In this document: positions 18,203 through 26,767 of the stretch, piece after piece
Position numbering within the stretch: the first letter of the stretch is position 1
How the letters are laid out: each line of letters opens with the position of its first letter
Assembly: GCF_042159835.1 (NCBI RefSeq)
Contig: NZ_JBBVGT010000002.1
Location: 1,178,001 to 1,242,000, forward strand
DNA: 64,000 nt
Origin: Albibacterium profundi
GTDB taxonomy: Bacteria > Bacteroidota > Bacteroidia > Sphingobacteriales > Sphingobacteriaceae
Reading direction: 5' to 3'
Position numbers and translations under genes: made by a program
The notes under the pieces: generated by a model
The model's database searches: none
The model's input: only the letters and a program-made list of their open reading frames with translations
Told to the model about the DNA's origin: nothing

Positions 18203-19747
18203 ATGACGACCAAAATACATTCAGTAATTGAAAGATTAGGAATTTCTCCCATCAATCCATCATGGAGTACGGGGAAAAATGACGACATCAATGTGTCGTC
18301 GAAGAAGATAACAAGTGTTTCTCCAGTAGATATGCAGGATATTGCATCAGTAGGTGTAATTAGTGACGATGACTTTGAAAAGGTAATAAGAACGGCGAAA
18401 GCCGCTTATACTATATGGAGAGACATCCCCGCTCCCCAACGGGGGCAGGTGTTACGAGATTTCGGAGACACTCTGCGTAAACACAAGAAAGATCTAGGAA
18501 CGTTGGTTTCTTACGAAATGGGGAAAAGCTTGCAAGAGGGGTATGGAGAGGTACAGGAAATGATCGACATATGTGATTTCGCGGTAGGCTTAAGCCGACA
18601 ATTATATGGTTTAACCATTCACTCGGAGCGACCTAATCATCGGATGTATGAACAATGGCATCCATTAGGTATCGTGGGCATTATATCGGCCTTTAATTTT
18701 CCAGTCGCTGTATGGAGCTGGAATGCAGCACTTGCATTGGTTTGTGGCAATGTATGTTTATGGAAACCGTCTGAAAAAACGCCCATATCAGCAGTGGTTT
18801 GCCAAAAACTACTAAGTTCAGTTCTTCAAAACCATGAATTACCGGATGGTATCAGTAACCTCATACATGGAGGAGCGGAAATTGGCTCTAAAATGACTAA
18901 TGATAGTCGTATAGCACTCATTTCAGCGACAGGCAGCACTAAAATGGGAAAGGCAGTTGCCACCGCCGTAGCTGCTCGTTTAGGGAAAACTATATTAGAG
19001 CTTGGCGGAAATAACGCTATGATTATTACCGCGGACGCGGATTTAGATACTGCACTTCCAGCAGCTGTATTTGGAGCCGTAGGTACCGCTGGCCAGAGAT
19101 GCACATCGACACGAAGGCTGATAATACATGAAGACGTATATGAAGAGTTCAAAAAGAAGCTTGTCGGTGCATATAAGCAAATCAACATCGGGAATCCATT
19201 GGACGAGAATAACCATATGGGTCCATTAATCGATAAAGATGCAATACAGTCATACCTAAACACTATCGAGGCGATAAAAACTGAGGGAGGATCTTTTTTA
19301 GTTGAAGGAAAAGTGTTTAAACCAACCGAACTGGGTTCCGACACGTATGTCCAACCTTGTATTGCGGAAGTCGATCCCTCTTTCGACATAATTAAAACAG
19401 AAACATTTGCTCCCATTTTGTATATCATGAAATACAAAACATTAGATGAAGCCATACAGATTCAAAACAATGTTCCGCAAGGGCTTTCTTCTTCTATCAT
19501 GACATTGAACCTACGAGAGGCTGAGGTCTTTCTTTCACACAAAGGGTCCGACTGTGGAATAGCGAACGTTAATATCGGTACATCCGGTGCGGAAATTGGT
19601 GGTGCTTTTGGCGGGGAGAAAGAAACAGGTGGTGGCCGAGAATCAGGAACCGAATCGTGGAAGGCCTATATGCGCAGACAAACTAATACAATCAACTACT
19701 CGAAGGAAATACCATTAGCTCAGGGGATAAAGTTCGATCTCAGCTAG
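18203..19747 (+). CDS. amaB: ALDH7-type aldehyde dehydrogenase (aminoadipate semialdehyde / piperideine-6-carboxylate dehydrogenase)
   Basis: The 514-residue enzyme has the NAD-dependent aldehyde dehydrogenase fold, with FNFPVAVWSWN in the cofactor domain, the general-base glutamate in LELGGNNA and the catalytic cysteine in GQRCTSTRR. The GTSGAEIGGAFGGEKETGGGRESG region is characteristic of the ALDH7 (antiquitin) group, which oxidises the semialdehyde formed in lysine breakdown. The symbol amaB rests on family alone; no lysine-degradation genes are nearby. The ATG at 18203 is preferred over 18164. The gene stands alone, convergent with the response regulator. Confidence 0.87.
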   Translation: MTTKIHSVIERLGISPINPSWSTGKNDDINVSSKKITSVSPVDMQDIASVGVISDDDFEKVIRTAKAAYTIWRDIPAPQRGQVLRDFGDTLRKHKKDLGTLVSYEMGKSLQEGYGEVQEMIDICDFAVGLSRQLYGLTIHSERPNHRMYEQWHPLGIVGIISAFNFPVAVWSWNAALALVCGNVCLWKPSEKTPISAVVCQKLLSSVLQNHELPDGISNLIHGGAEIGSKMTNDSRIALISATGSTKMGKAVATAVAARLGKTILELGGNNAMIITADADLDTALPAAVFGAVGTAGQRCTSTRRLIIHEDVYEEFKKKLVGAYKQINIGNPLDENNHMGPLIDKDAIQSYLNTIEAIKTEGGSFLVEGKVFKPTELGSDTYVQPCIAEVDPSFDIIKTETFAPILYIMKYKTLDEAIQIQNNVPQGLSSSIMTLNLREAEVFLSHKGSDCGIANVNIGTSGAEIGGAFGGEKETGGGRESGTESWKAYMRRQTNTINYSKEIPLAQGIKFDLS

Positions 19748-19755
19748 GTCCTGAT

Positions 19756-20451
19756 TTAGCTGACGATTAGCTTATAACCTTTCCCGTGAACATTCACTAT
19801 TTCCACATTAGGATCTGCTCTCAAATATTTACGCAGTTTACTTAGGAACACGTCCATGCTCCGTCCATTGAAGTAGTTATCATCATGCCAGATTTTTATT
19901 AAGGCTTCTTCTCTTGTCAACACATCATTTTTACGCAAACAAAGCATTTGTAATAACTCCGCTTCTTTGGTTGATAACTTTTGGTGTTCACCGTTTCTTG
20001 TTATTAACTGAGAAACGAAATCAAAATCATATGAGCCAATTTTGAAATTCGTCGGCGTTGGCTCCTTCGCCTCTGCCTCTTTATTGGACGCCCGCTTCAT
20101 CAGAGCATTGATTCGTAATAGCAACTCCTCAACACGGAATGGTTTAGTTATATAATCATCACCTCCTAGGCCAAAGGCGATCGACTTATCTTCCATCATA
20201 CCTTTCGCAGTAGCGAAAATGATCGGAATGCTTTCGTCTAACTTCCGTATTTCCTTTCCTAAAGTGAATCCATCCTTTTTGGGCATCATTACGTCGAGTA
20301 TACATAAATCAAAGGATTCGCGACTAAATGTCCTCAACGCATCCTCACCATCTACCGATAGCGTAACTTCAAACTTACCTTTCAATTCCAGATATTCTTT
20401 CAGGATATCTCCTAGGTTCGGGTCATCTTCTGCCAATAAAATCTTAGTCAT
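19756..20451 (-). CDS. OmpR/PhoB-family response regulator
   Basis: The 231-residue protein has an N-terminal receiver domain (about 1-120) with acidic residues in LAEDDPNLG, the phospho-acceptor aspartate in LCILDVMMPKKDG and the switch lysine in DDYITKPF. A C-terminal winged helix follows (about 135-230, SMDVFLSKLRKYL). It is the DNA-binding partner of the kinase encoded just upstream; the gap between them is 10 bp. Target genes are unknown. Confidence 0.94.
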   Translation of the reverse strand: MTKILLAEDDPNLGDILKEYLELKGKFEVTLSVDGEDALRTFSRESFDLCILDVMMPKKDGFTLGKEIRKLDESIPIIFATAKGMMEDKSIAFGLGGDDYITKPFRVEELLLRINALMKRASNKEAEAKEPTPTNFKIGSYDFDFVSQLITRNGEHQKLSTKEAELLQMLCLRKNDVLTREEALIKIWHDDNYFNGRSMDVFLSKLRKYLRADPNVEIVNVHGKGYKLIVS

Positions 20452-20461
20452 GATACGATAA

Positions 20462-22270
20462 TTAGTTATATAAAGGTAAGGTTATTTCGAATTCCGCTCC
20501 ACGGTGGAGTTCACTTTTAACTTTAATACTGCCTCCAAGTCTCTTTATAATATCTTGTACATAACTCAAGCCAAGACCAAAACCCTTGACGTTGTGAACA
20601 TTACCCGTAGGTATCCGATAAAATTGATCGAAAATTTTTGACAGCTGATCTTTGCTCATACCGATGCCATTGTCTTTAAAATAGATCAATAATTTTTTAG
20701 CGTGACTAACCGTTCGAATGTTAATGAAAGGCTCACCTTCTGAATATTTAATTGAATTATCAATCAGATTGAATATCACGTTAGAAAAATGAAGTTCATC
20801 TCCCAACACTGTAGATTCTATTGCTGCCAAGTCTAAGTTGATCGTCACGTTCTTTTTTTGAAGCTGAAGACTCATACTATCGGTTACCGTTGATATCAGT
20901 TCGTTCATATTAATAGGCTCTGATTCTAGACTAAGATCTCCTTTTTCAATTCGTGCGATATTCAACACACGTTCAATATGGTTCCCTAAACGTACATTTT
21001 CATCATAAATTATCCCAGCCAATCTTTTAACCCTACCTCCATCCAAAGAAATTTCTGGATCTTTCAGTGACTCACTTGCAATCATAATCGTGGCTACCGG
21101 CGTCTTAAACTCATGGGTCATATTATTCATAAAATCACTTTTCATTTCAGAAAGCTTCTTTTGCTTAATAATCGAAAGAATAGTATAAGCGAAACATCCG
21201 ATTAAAACTAAAAGTAAAGCGACTGAAGACGCTAGCATAATCTTCATGTTGCCGAGTAGCAAAGAGGACTTTTTGGGGAAGTAGACTGAAAGTACCGCGC
21301 CTTCACTTGCCATATCATTCGGAAATAATACAGTTTGGTAAGTTGCTCCCGACTCAGAAGCGAAGTCGACACTAGCGAATTTAAAAATAACTGAATCCGT
21401 AGAATTATTATTGATCTTAAAATCAAAGTCCAAATGTATATCTCTAAGGTCAAGCTCCTTGCGTAGCTCTTCATGCATAAAATCAGGATCGATACGTTGG
21501 CTGATTGACTTTTTTGACCTTTCAAACTCATTTGCAAGATCTTTAAGTGCAGAGCCATCGCCATTCGTACTTGCTTTTATTGAATCCATATAAATGCTTG
21601 CAGCACGCATTTTAGCTTCATGTTCAAGTCTTCTAATTTCCTGTTCAAGCTTAGCATCCACTCGCGGGGGCAAAGAAATAACAAACTCACCAACTACAGG
21701 ATCTACAACAAAGTAACGGACGCTATCATCCTTTGCCTTCTTGACGACTTTTGCCTTTCGATCCGAATAAATTCCCCATTCTTGTTGTTGAAATGCATTA
21801 CCCTTCTCATCATAAGCCGTTTGAATCGTAATCTCGTATTTAACATGATTGCGGAATGCAGGATCCTTCATATAGGTTTCATAGAAACTGTTATCTAATA
21901 AAACAGCGCCTGGGTAGCGTCGCTTCACTTGTTGTTCTAATGCTTTGAATTCTGAATTCAATTGCTGCCGCTTCATGCGCATCCGGTTAGCATACTCTAG
22001 CGACTTTTGATGTTCTGAAGATTTCTGTGCTTGTTGCTCCTTTGTTCGCCTAATTCGATTCTCATGCATCTCCTTTTCGTTCAAGAAGCGAAGGGCTTCA
22101 TCTTTTTCAGCCTTCAATGCTACCGTGTTAAGTGCCGCCATTACGGACTCATCGAACAGCTGTGCCTTCAAATTAAAAGATTGTCTTATAAAATAAAACT
22201 GCATAGCCATAACTCCCAGTAGGGCAATCGCCATCAAGCCTATTATAAGACTGATACTTCTTTTATTCAT
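20462..22270 (-). CDS. Sensor histidine kinase paired with the OmpR-type regulator
   Basis: The 602-residue membrane kinase has an N-terminal helix (about 5-25), a periplasmic sensor region with long charged helices (about 30-330), a second helix near 340-362, then HisKA with the phospho-acceptor in NMTHEFKTPVAT. The HATPase domain follows (NVIFNLIDNSIKYS, YFKDNGIGMS, GFGLGLSYVQDII). The periplasmic stretch rich in Glu, Lys and Arg between about 50 and 120 is likely coiled coil. The ATG at 22270 is chosen because it starts the first helix. It forms a two-gene run with the regulator. The signal sensed is unknown. Confidence 0.93.
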   Translation of the reverse strand: MNKRSISLIIGLMAIALLGVMAMQFYFIRQSFNLKAQLFDESVMAALNTVALKAEKDEALRFLNEKEMHENRIRRTKEQQAQKSSEHQKSLEYANRMRMKRQQLNSEFKALEQQVKRRYPGAVLLDNSFYETYMKDPAFRNHVKYEITIQTAYDEKGNAFQQQEWGIYSDRKAKVVKKAKDDSVRYFVVDPVVGEFVISLPPRVDAKLEQEIRRLEHEAKMRAASIYMDSIKASTNGDGSALKDLANEFERSKKSISQRIDPDFMHEELRKELDLRDIHLDFDFKINNNSTDSVIFKFASVDFASESGATYQTVLFPNDMASEGAVLSVYFPKKSSLLLGNMKIMLASSVALLLVLIGCFAYTILSIIKQKKLSEMKSDFMNNMTHEFKTPVATIMIASESLKDPEISLDGGRVKRLAGIIYDENVRLGNHIERVLNIARIEKGDLSLESEPINMNELISTVTDSMSLQLQKKNVTINLDLAAIESTVLGDELHFSNVIFNLIDNSIKYSEGEPFINIRTVSHAKKLLIYFKDNGIGMSKDQLSKIFDQFYRIPTGNVHNVKGFGLGLSYVQDIIKRLGGSIKVKSELHRGAEFEITLPLYN

Positions 22271-22274
22271 ATAA

Positions 22275-22282
22275 CAAAAATA
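22275..22282 (-). promoter_or_regulatory. -7 element candidate for the kinase/regulator pair
   Basis: TATTTTTG on the minus strand matches TAnnTTTG and ends 4 bases before the kinase ATG at 22270. No -33 TTG is obvious. Confidence 0.42.
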
Positions 22283-22370
22283 CAGAAGCAAAAAGTGTTT
22301 AACATGCTTTTAACATAATTTAACACCTTAAACGCTTATTTCTTTTTAACAATTTCTGAAAAAAGAAAAC

Positions 22371-22394
22371 GGCCCCATCCTGCGAAGGGGCCGA
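22371..22394 (-). terminator. Terminator of the DUF3127 gene
   Basis: GGCCCC and GGGGCC arms enclose a 12-base spacer that can partly pair further. On the minus strand the hairpin is followed by GTTTTCTTTTTTC. It lies 22 bases past the stop at 22416. Confidence 0.75.
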
Positions 22395-22415
22395 CCAAAT
22401 TTCTTCAATATCGAT

Positions 22416-22793
22416 CTAAAAAGGAAGATCATCGTCGTCGTTATCTGACGAGATGTCCACAGGAGGAGCTGAAGGAGGTTGATTCTGATAGCTTGCATCA
22501 GCAGGCTGACTCGTAGCGGCTTTATTTACTCTCCAAGCAACTAACGAGTTGAAATAGCTCGTCACGCCTTCTTTATTCGTCCAAGGTCTGCCTCGTAAAT
22601 TAAATGAAACAGTCACTTCATCCCCCGGATTCAGATTGTCAAACAAATTTACTCGATCTTGTGTCGCCTCGAACTTTATATATTCAACAAATTGCGGATT
22701 TTCAGCATACTGCACTACTAAATCACGTTTCTTAAATGTATCGGTTACTTGCTGCACCTGACCAATTTCATGTACTTTTCCGGTAATTTCCAT
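22416..22793 (-). CDS. DUF3127 protein with SSB-like acidic tail
   Basis: The 125-residue protein has one DUF3127 domain (about residues 1-90, MEITGKVHEIG and VSFNLRGRPWTNKEG), a Bacteroidota family predicted to have an OB-like fold. A Gln/Pro-rich linker follows, then the acidic end SDNDDDDLPF. That end closely resembles the DDDIPF tip of single-stranded DNA-binding protein, so a nucleic-acid role with shared partners is possible. The function is not established. It is a single gene with a strong terminator, divergent from the RNA methyltransferase. Confidence 0.85.
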   Translation of the reverse strand: MEITGKVHEIGQVQQVTDTFKKRDLVVQYAENPQFVEYIKFEATQDRVNLFDNLNPGDEVTVSFNLRGRPWTNKEGVTSYFNSLVAWRVNKAATSQPADASYQNQPPSAPPVDISSDNDDDDLPF

Positions 22794-22847
22794 ACTATTA
22801 AATATTAATAAACTGTAAAAATAAGGAATTTAAGTTACAATAATCTG

Positions 22848-22855
22848 TACCTTCG
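22848..22855 (+). promoter_or_regulatory. Possible -7 element for the THUMP methyltransferase
   Basis: TACCTTCG matches TAnnTTTG with one mismatch and ends 12 bases before the ATG at 22868. Confidence 0.28.
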
Positions 22856-22867
22856 TATAATATATCT

Positions 22868-24025
22868 ATGCAAGTTTTCAACAGTACATCTAAGGTTATT
22901 ATAACCTGTAACAAAAGATTAGCACCCTATCTTTCACAAGAGGTAGAAGAGCTTGGCTTCAAAATTATACGTGCCTTTTCCACAGGTATAGAATTAAATG
23001 CTAGTGTCAATGACTGCATAAGGCTAAATCTCAACTTACGTTGTGCTAGTCAAATCTTATATTCAATAAAAAGCTTCCAAGCGCAAAATGCGGATGAAGT
23101 ATATCGTGAAGTCGCATCCATTGCTTGGGAGGATTTAATTGATTTTAACGGTTACGTTTCGATCAATTCCAATGTTAACAATGACACAATAACGACACCT
23201 TTGTTCGCTAATCTAAAAGTTAAAGATGCCATTGCTGATCGAATAAAAGCTAGAAAAGGCCTACGCCCTGATAGCGGACCAGAGTTACACAGAACAGTCA
23301 TTCATTTATATTGGCAGGAAAACTTGGCGGAAATATTCATTGATACTTCTGGCGAAACGCTGGCAAAGCATTCTTATCGCAAGCACCCCGGGAAAGCTCC
23401 TATGCTCGAAGCCCTTGCTTCGGGTGTTGTATACGCCCTCAAGTGGGATAAAAACTCTCCCTTTATCAATCCAATGTGCGGATCAGGAACTTTGGCTATC
23501 GAGGCAGCACTAATCGCGACCAATCGAAAACCTGGCCTTTTTAGAATGAATTACGGATTTATGCACATCTTAGGTTACGACGAAGAAGTATTTTTCGAAG
23601 CACGTCGTGCACTAAAGTCTGATATTGATAAAGCAAAGTCTATAAAAATAATCGCTAGTGATATTTCCAAGGAGGCGATTGAAATAGCACGTAAGAATGC
23701 TAAGACGGCAGGGGTGGATCAACTTATCGATTTTCAAATAGGAGACTTCAGAACAACAACAATTGACCCTTCTCCTGGTGTAGTTATCTTTAATCCAGAA
23801 TACGGAGATCGGCTAGGGGTGCATTCTAAATTAGAGCTAACCTACCGAGCTATGGGCGACTTCCTAAAGCAATCGTGTAAGGGGTACATGGGATATATTT
23901 TCACGGGAAATCCAATTCTAGCAAAAAAAATTGGTCTGCGCGCATCTAGAAAGACCGAATTCTATAACGGAAAATTGGATTGTCGACTGCTTGAATATGA
24001 GTTATACGAGGGGTCAAAACGCTAA
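22868..24025 (+). CDS. rlmL: THUMP-domain 23S rRNA methyltransferase (RlmL/RlmK-L N-terminal type)
   Basis: The 385-residue enzyme has an N-terminal THUMP RNA-binding domain (about 50-155) and a Rossmann methyltransferase domain (about 165-380). PMCGSGTLAIEAALIATNRKPG is the SAM-binding loop and FNPEYGDRLG is the catalytic motif IV. By homology it methylates guanosine N2 in 23S rRNA. It lacks the second methyltransferase domain of the E. coli fused RlmKL, which is normal outside the gamma-proteobacteria. Motif IV reads NPEY instead of NPPY. It is convergent with rplS across a long terminator. Confidence 0.88.
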   Translation: MQVFNSTSKVIITCNKRLAPYLSQEVEELGFKIIRAFSTGIELNASVNDCIRLNLNLRCASQILYSIKSFQAQNADEVYREVASIAWEDLIDFNGYVSINSNVNNDTITTPLFANLKVKDAIADRIKARKGLRPDSGPELHRTVIHLYWQENLAEIFIDTSGETLAKHSYRKHPGKAPMLEALASGVVYALKWDKNSPFINPMCGSGTLAIEAALIATNRKPGLFRMNYGFMHILGYDEEVFFEARRALKSDIDKAKSIKIIASDISKEAIEIARKNAKTAGVDQLIDFQIGDFRTTTIDPSPGVVIFNPEYGDRLGVHSKLELTYRAMGDFLKQSCKGYMGYIFTGNPILAKKIGLRASRKTEFYNGKLDCRLLEYELYEGSKR

Positions 24026-24043
24026 CTTTTATGAATTCCCCCG

Positions 24044-24092
24044 AATAATAAAGCAGCCCGATGGAATCACTCTATCGGGCTGCTTTATTATT
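24044..24092. terminator. Bidirectional terminator between rlmL and rplS
   Basis: A perfect 19-bp inverted repeat (24044-24062 and 24074-24092) with an 11-base loop. Each arm is GC-rich inside and AT-rich outside, so read either way the stem ends in a T-rich tract. It separates the convergent rlmL and rplS transcripts. Confidence 0.85.
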
Positions 24093-24105
24093 TGACAGAA
24101 GTCGT

Positions 24106-24453
24106 TTAAATTCGTTTTGATTTAATACGAGCTGCCTTACCAGTAAGACCTCGCAGATAATATATTTTAGAGCGACGAACCTTTCCAAAGCTATTAATCA
24201 CAATTTTCTCAATATTAGGAGAATTTATTGGAAAAATACGTTCTACACCAACACCATTAGACATTTTTCGAACTGTGAATGTTTCACTCGTTCCTACACT
24301 GTTGCGTTGTATAACGACACCTTGATAAATCTGAACACGTTCTTTATTTCCTTCACGTATTTTATAGTGAACACTTATGGTGTCACCTGCCTTAAATGCG
24401 GGAACTTCATTTCTTGTTACCGCTTGCTCTTCTACAAACTTTACTAAATCCAT
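24106..24453 (-). CDS. rplS: 50S ribosomal protein L19
   Basis: A 115-residue protein with the L19 signature: FKAGDTISVHYKIREGNKERVQIYQGVVI and the C-terminal VRRSKIYYLRGLTGKAARIK. It sits at the interface of the ribosomal subunits. It is the last gene of the rpsP-rimM-trmD-rplS group. A 114-bp gap before it holds a hairpin and a weak promoter-like element, so it may also be expressed separately. Confidence 0.97.
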   Translation of the reverse strand: MDLVKFVEEQAVTRNEVPAFKAGDTISVHYKIREGNKERVQIYQGVVIQRNSVGTSETFTVRKMSNGVGVERIFPINSPNIEKIVINSFGKVRRSKIYYLRGLTGKAARIKSKRI

Positions 24454-24472
24454 GATTTCAAGTAATTAATGA

Positions 24473-24495
24473 CGATTTTTAACCCGTAAAAATCG
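24473..24495 (-). promoter_or_regulatory. Leader hairpin upstream of rplS
   Basis: CGATTTTT and AAAAATCG form an 8-bp stem with a 7-base loop, 19 bases before the rplS ATG. Just upstream (24501-24508) TAATATTG on the minus strand is one base from TAnnTTTG. It may be a regulatory leader; this is inference. Confidence 0.35.
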
Positions 24496-24567
24496 GATTG
24501 CAATATTAGTTAATTTATTTTAATTTTTAAACACTTATTTTAAAATAATTGAACCCTAAAAAAATGC

Positions 24568-25248
24568 TCAACTATCTAATAAATCGGGTCTACGTTCTTT
24601 TGTCCGAATGACTGATTGTTCATACCGCCAATTTTCAATGGCAGCCTGATTCCCACTCAACAAGATATCCGGAACCTTGTGACCTTCCCATTCAGCCGGC
24701 CTGGTATATACAGGTCCATCTAGCAGTCCTCCTTGGAAAGAATCAGACAGCGCCGATGTTTCATCAGAGAGAACGCCTGGAATTATTCTTACGACTGAAT
24801 CGACAAGGATAGCCGCTGGTAACTCTCCACCAGAAACCACATAGTCTCCAATTGAAATTTCTCTGCTGACATATACGTCTCTTATCCTTTGATCTATCCC
24901 TTTATAATGTCCACATAAAATGATCATATTTTTATATCCCGAAAGCTCATTGGCCGTATCTTGCTTAAATTGTTCTCCGTCCGGTGTCATAAAGACAACT
25001 TCATCGTATATTCGTTCCGCTTTTAGCATATCGATACAATTTGCAAACGGCTGGATAGTCATAACCATTCCACTCCCTCCACCATATGGATAGTCATCTA
25101 CGCTTTTATGTTTATTGTCAGAATAATCACGCAAATTATGTATAAAGATTTCCGCCAAACCCTTACTTTGAGCTCTCTTCAATATAGAATGAGAAAAAGG
25201 ACCTTCTAAGAGCCCTGGCAAGACCGTTATGATATCGAACCTCATCAT
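24568..25248 (-). CDS. trmD: tRNA (guanine37-N1)-methyltransferase
   Basis: The 226-residue enzyme methylates G37 next to the anticodon, which prevents frameshifting. It has a SPOUT trefoil knot; MRFDIITVLPGLLEGPFSHSILKRA is the N-terminal signature, and VVSGGELPAAILVD and ISIGDYV form the knot. The start is either of two adjacent ATGs (25248 or 25245). It follows rimM with a 2-bp gap, in the conserved order rpsP-rimM-trmD-rplS. Confidence 0.97.
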   Translation of the reverse strand: MMRFDIITVLPGLLEGPFSHSILKRAQSKGLAEIFIHNLRDYSDNKHKSVDDYPYGGGSGMVMTIQPFANCIDMLKAERIYDEVVFMTPDGEQFKQDTANELSGYKNMIILCGHYKGIDQRIRDVYVSREISIGDYVVSGGELPAAILVDSVVRIIPGVLSDETSALSDSFQGGLLDGPVYTRPAEWEGHKVPDILLSGNQAAIENWRYEQSVIRTKERRPDLLDS

Positions 25249-25250
25249 AT

Positions 25251-25775
25251 TTAATCAAGATAAATATCTACCAACCCATCAGGTAAACTAATGTATAGCT
25301 TCTTACGTTCCTCGTCAATCTCAATAATGAAATCGTCACTGAGTGGAAACATAACTGGTTTTGAATTTATTATAACTGTTGCGATAAATTGTTGTGGAAA
25401 TTCGTCTATTTGAGTTATCTCGCCGAGTTTGCCTCGATTTGTTTCAATTGCTTCAAAACCTTTCAGATCCTCCATATAGAATTCGCTATCATCTCTAATC
25501 GGCTTTTTTTCGTTCGATTGAAAAACACGCTTACGAACTAAATCCTGTGCCTTATCGATATGGTCAACATCCTCTAGAAAAAAATATCCGGTTTGATTAG
25601 CTAGGAGACGATACGAATCAATAAAAAAAGGAACTAATTGACGATCTATCTCAATATAGAATGAATCAAGCTCAAGAGACTCAGGATCATCAAAATCAAA
25701 AAACAACTGAAGTTCTCCCTTTAAGCCACGGGTCTTTGTAAAATAGCCGATGTTGAAATAACCTTTATGATCCAT
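25251..25775 (-). CDS. rimM: Ribosome maturation factor RimM
   Basis: The 174-residue protein helps assemble the 30S head and binds S19. An N-terminal RimM barrel (FNIGYFTKTRGLKGELQLFFDF) and a C-terminal PRC-type barrel (about 95-170) are visible. The ATG at 25775 is the likely start; the frame opens at 25796, but that codon lies in the terminator-like hairpin just upstream. It directly precedes trmD. Confidence 0.94.
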   Translation of the reverse strand: MDHKGYFNIGYFTKTRGLKGELQLFFDFDDPESLELDSFYIEIDRQLVPFFIDSYRLLANQTGYFFLEDVDHIDKAQDLVRKRVFQSNEKKPIRDDSEFYMEDLKGFEAIETNRGKLGEITQIDEFPQQFIATVIINSKPVMFPLSDDFIIEIDEERKKLYISLPDGLVDIYLD

Positions 25776-25782
25776 TCTATAT

Positions 25783-25827
25783 AAAAAAAATGTCATCCTT
25801 AAGAAATACTCTCTTAGAATGACATTT
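25783..25827 (-). terminator. Terminator-like hairpin between rpsP and rimM
   Basis: Arms AAATGTCAT (25788-25796) and ATGACATTT (25819-25827) pair perfectly, with further partial pairing inside. On the minus strand the stem runs straight into eight T residues, 7 bases before the rimM ATG. It would uncouple rpsP from the rest of the operon, or attenuate it. Confidence 0.65.
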
Positions 25828-25847
25828 ATTCCTAATTATCAAAATGC

Positions 25848-26405
25848 TTATTCCTCGTTAGGCGTTTCTTCAGATGCCGGATCTTCAACTTCAGTACTCA
25901 CTTCATCCGCAACCTCTTCCGTTGTTTCTTCTGACTCTTCAGCTGGCGGCGTATTTTTAGCAACTATAGCTGCTGCTTTGGCTTCCTTCTTTTTAGATTC
26001 TGCAGCTAACGCAGATTTCTTTGACTCGGAAGTAGCATCAGCAATATTTTTCTTTTTATTGTTTATTTGCTCTTCTTTACCAGCCAGCCATTCTTGGAAT
26101 CGTGCATCTGCAGTCGCTTCATCAAAGGCACCTTTCTTCACTCCTCCCATAAGATGCTTTTTATAAAGCACGCCTCTATAGGACAGAATAGCACGAGCAG
26201 TATCCGTTGGTTGTGCCCCTTTATTTAACCAATCTAATGTTTTATCAAAATCGATAGAAACCGTAGCAGGATTGGTATTAGGATTATATGAACCTAAACG
26301 TTCAATAAATTTGCCGTCTCTCGGTGCACGAGAGTCTGCTACTACTACATGGTAAAATGGTTTTCCCTTCTTACCAAATCTTTGCAATCTTATTTTAGTT
26401 GCCAT
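25848..26405 (-). CDS. rpsP: 30S ribosomal protein S16 with long C-terminal extension
   Basis: The first 80 or so residues of 185 are S16 (MATKIRLQRFGKKGKPFYHVVVADSR, then GSYNPNTNP). The rest is a low-complexity tail rich in Ala, Glu, Lys and Ser, ending EETPNEE. Long acidic S16 tails are usual in Bacteroidota; their role is unknown. The ATG at 26405 is the universal start; the longer frame to 26477 is spurious. It leads the rpsP-rimM-trmD-rplS group. Confidence 0.96.
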   Translation of the reverse strand: MATKIRLQRFGKKGKPFYHVVVADSRAPRDGKFIERLGSYNPNTNPATVSIDFDKTLDWLNKGAQPTDTARAILSYRGVLYKKHLMGGVKKGAFDEATADARFQEWLAGKEEQINNKKKNIADATSESKKSALAAESKKKEAKAAAIVAKNTPPAEESEETTEEVADEVSTEVEDPASEETPNEE

Positions 26406-26458
26406 TTTAAATAATTTATGTATCCAACATATTCCCGGAGCTGCATGCTGCGGGGCTG

Positions 26459-26466
26459 CAAAGATA
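26459..26466 (-). promoter_or_regulatory. -7 element candidate for the rpsP operon
   Basis: TATCTTTG on the minus strand matches TAnnTTTG exactly. A start about 6 bases downstream would give a leader of roughly 45-50 bases. That leader contains the GC-rich, partly self-complementary stretch at 26434-26458. Confidence 0.5.
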
Positions 26467-26516
26467 TTAATATTCAACGAGAAAAATAAAATTTTATCGT
26501 GAAATAAGTTTTTTGT

Positions 26517-26678
26517 TTATCTCAGCCGAATTAACAAATAAAACCAGCCAATTAAAGCTCCGACGGCGGCAAGCCAGCCGAGCCAAGCCTTCACAGTGGT
26601 CGGTATTTGATGAAACGCTTTTCTACACAGATATACACCTATTAAGGTTATCAAAACGCATATGATCATAAACCGCAT
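26517..26678 (-). CDS. Small membrane protein of unknown function
   Basis: A 53-residue protein with two transmembrane segments (about 2-18 and 29-47) separated by a short basic loop. I do not recognise it. The ATG at 26678 is chosen because it starts the first helix; a longer frame reaches 26711. It lies upstream of the rpsP promoter and divergent from the trehalose gene. Its hydrophobic pattern favours a real gene, but it is short. Confidence 0.5.
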   Translation of the reverse strand: MRFMIICVLITLIGVYLCRKAFHQIPTTVKAWLGWLAAVGALIGWFYLLIRLR

Positions 26679-26767
26679 ATGCAAAAATGTACATTTTGAT
26701 TCATAAATCACATATTTTCAAACAATTTTCCATATATTCTGTCAATTATACATATAAATTAGAAGAC

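Noticed and set aside
18826..19455. A 209-residue open frame antisense to the aldehyde dehydrogenase gene
   Set aside because: It lies wholly inside a well-supported gene, and its Ser/Pro/Ile-rich sequence looks like an antisense shadow with no domain.
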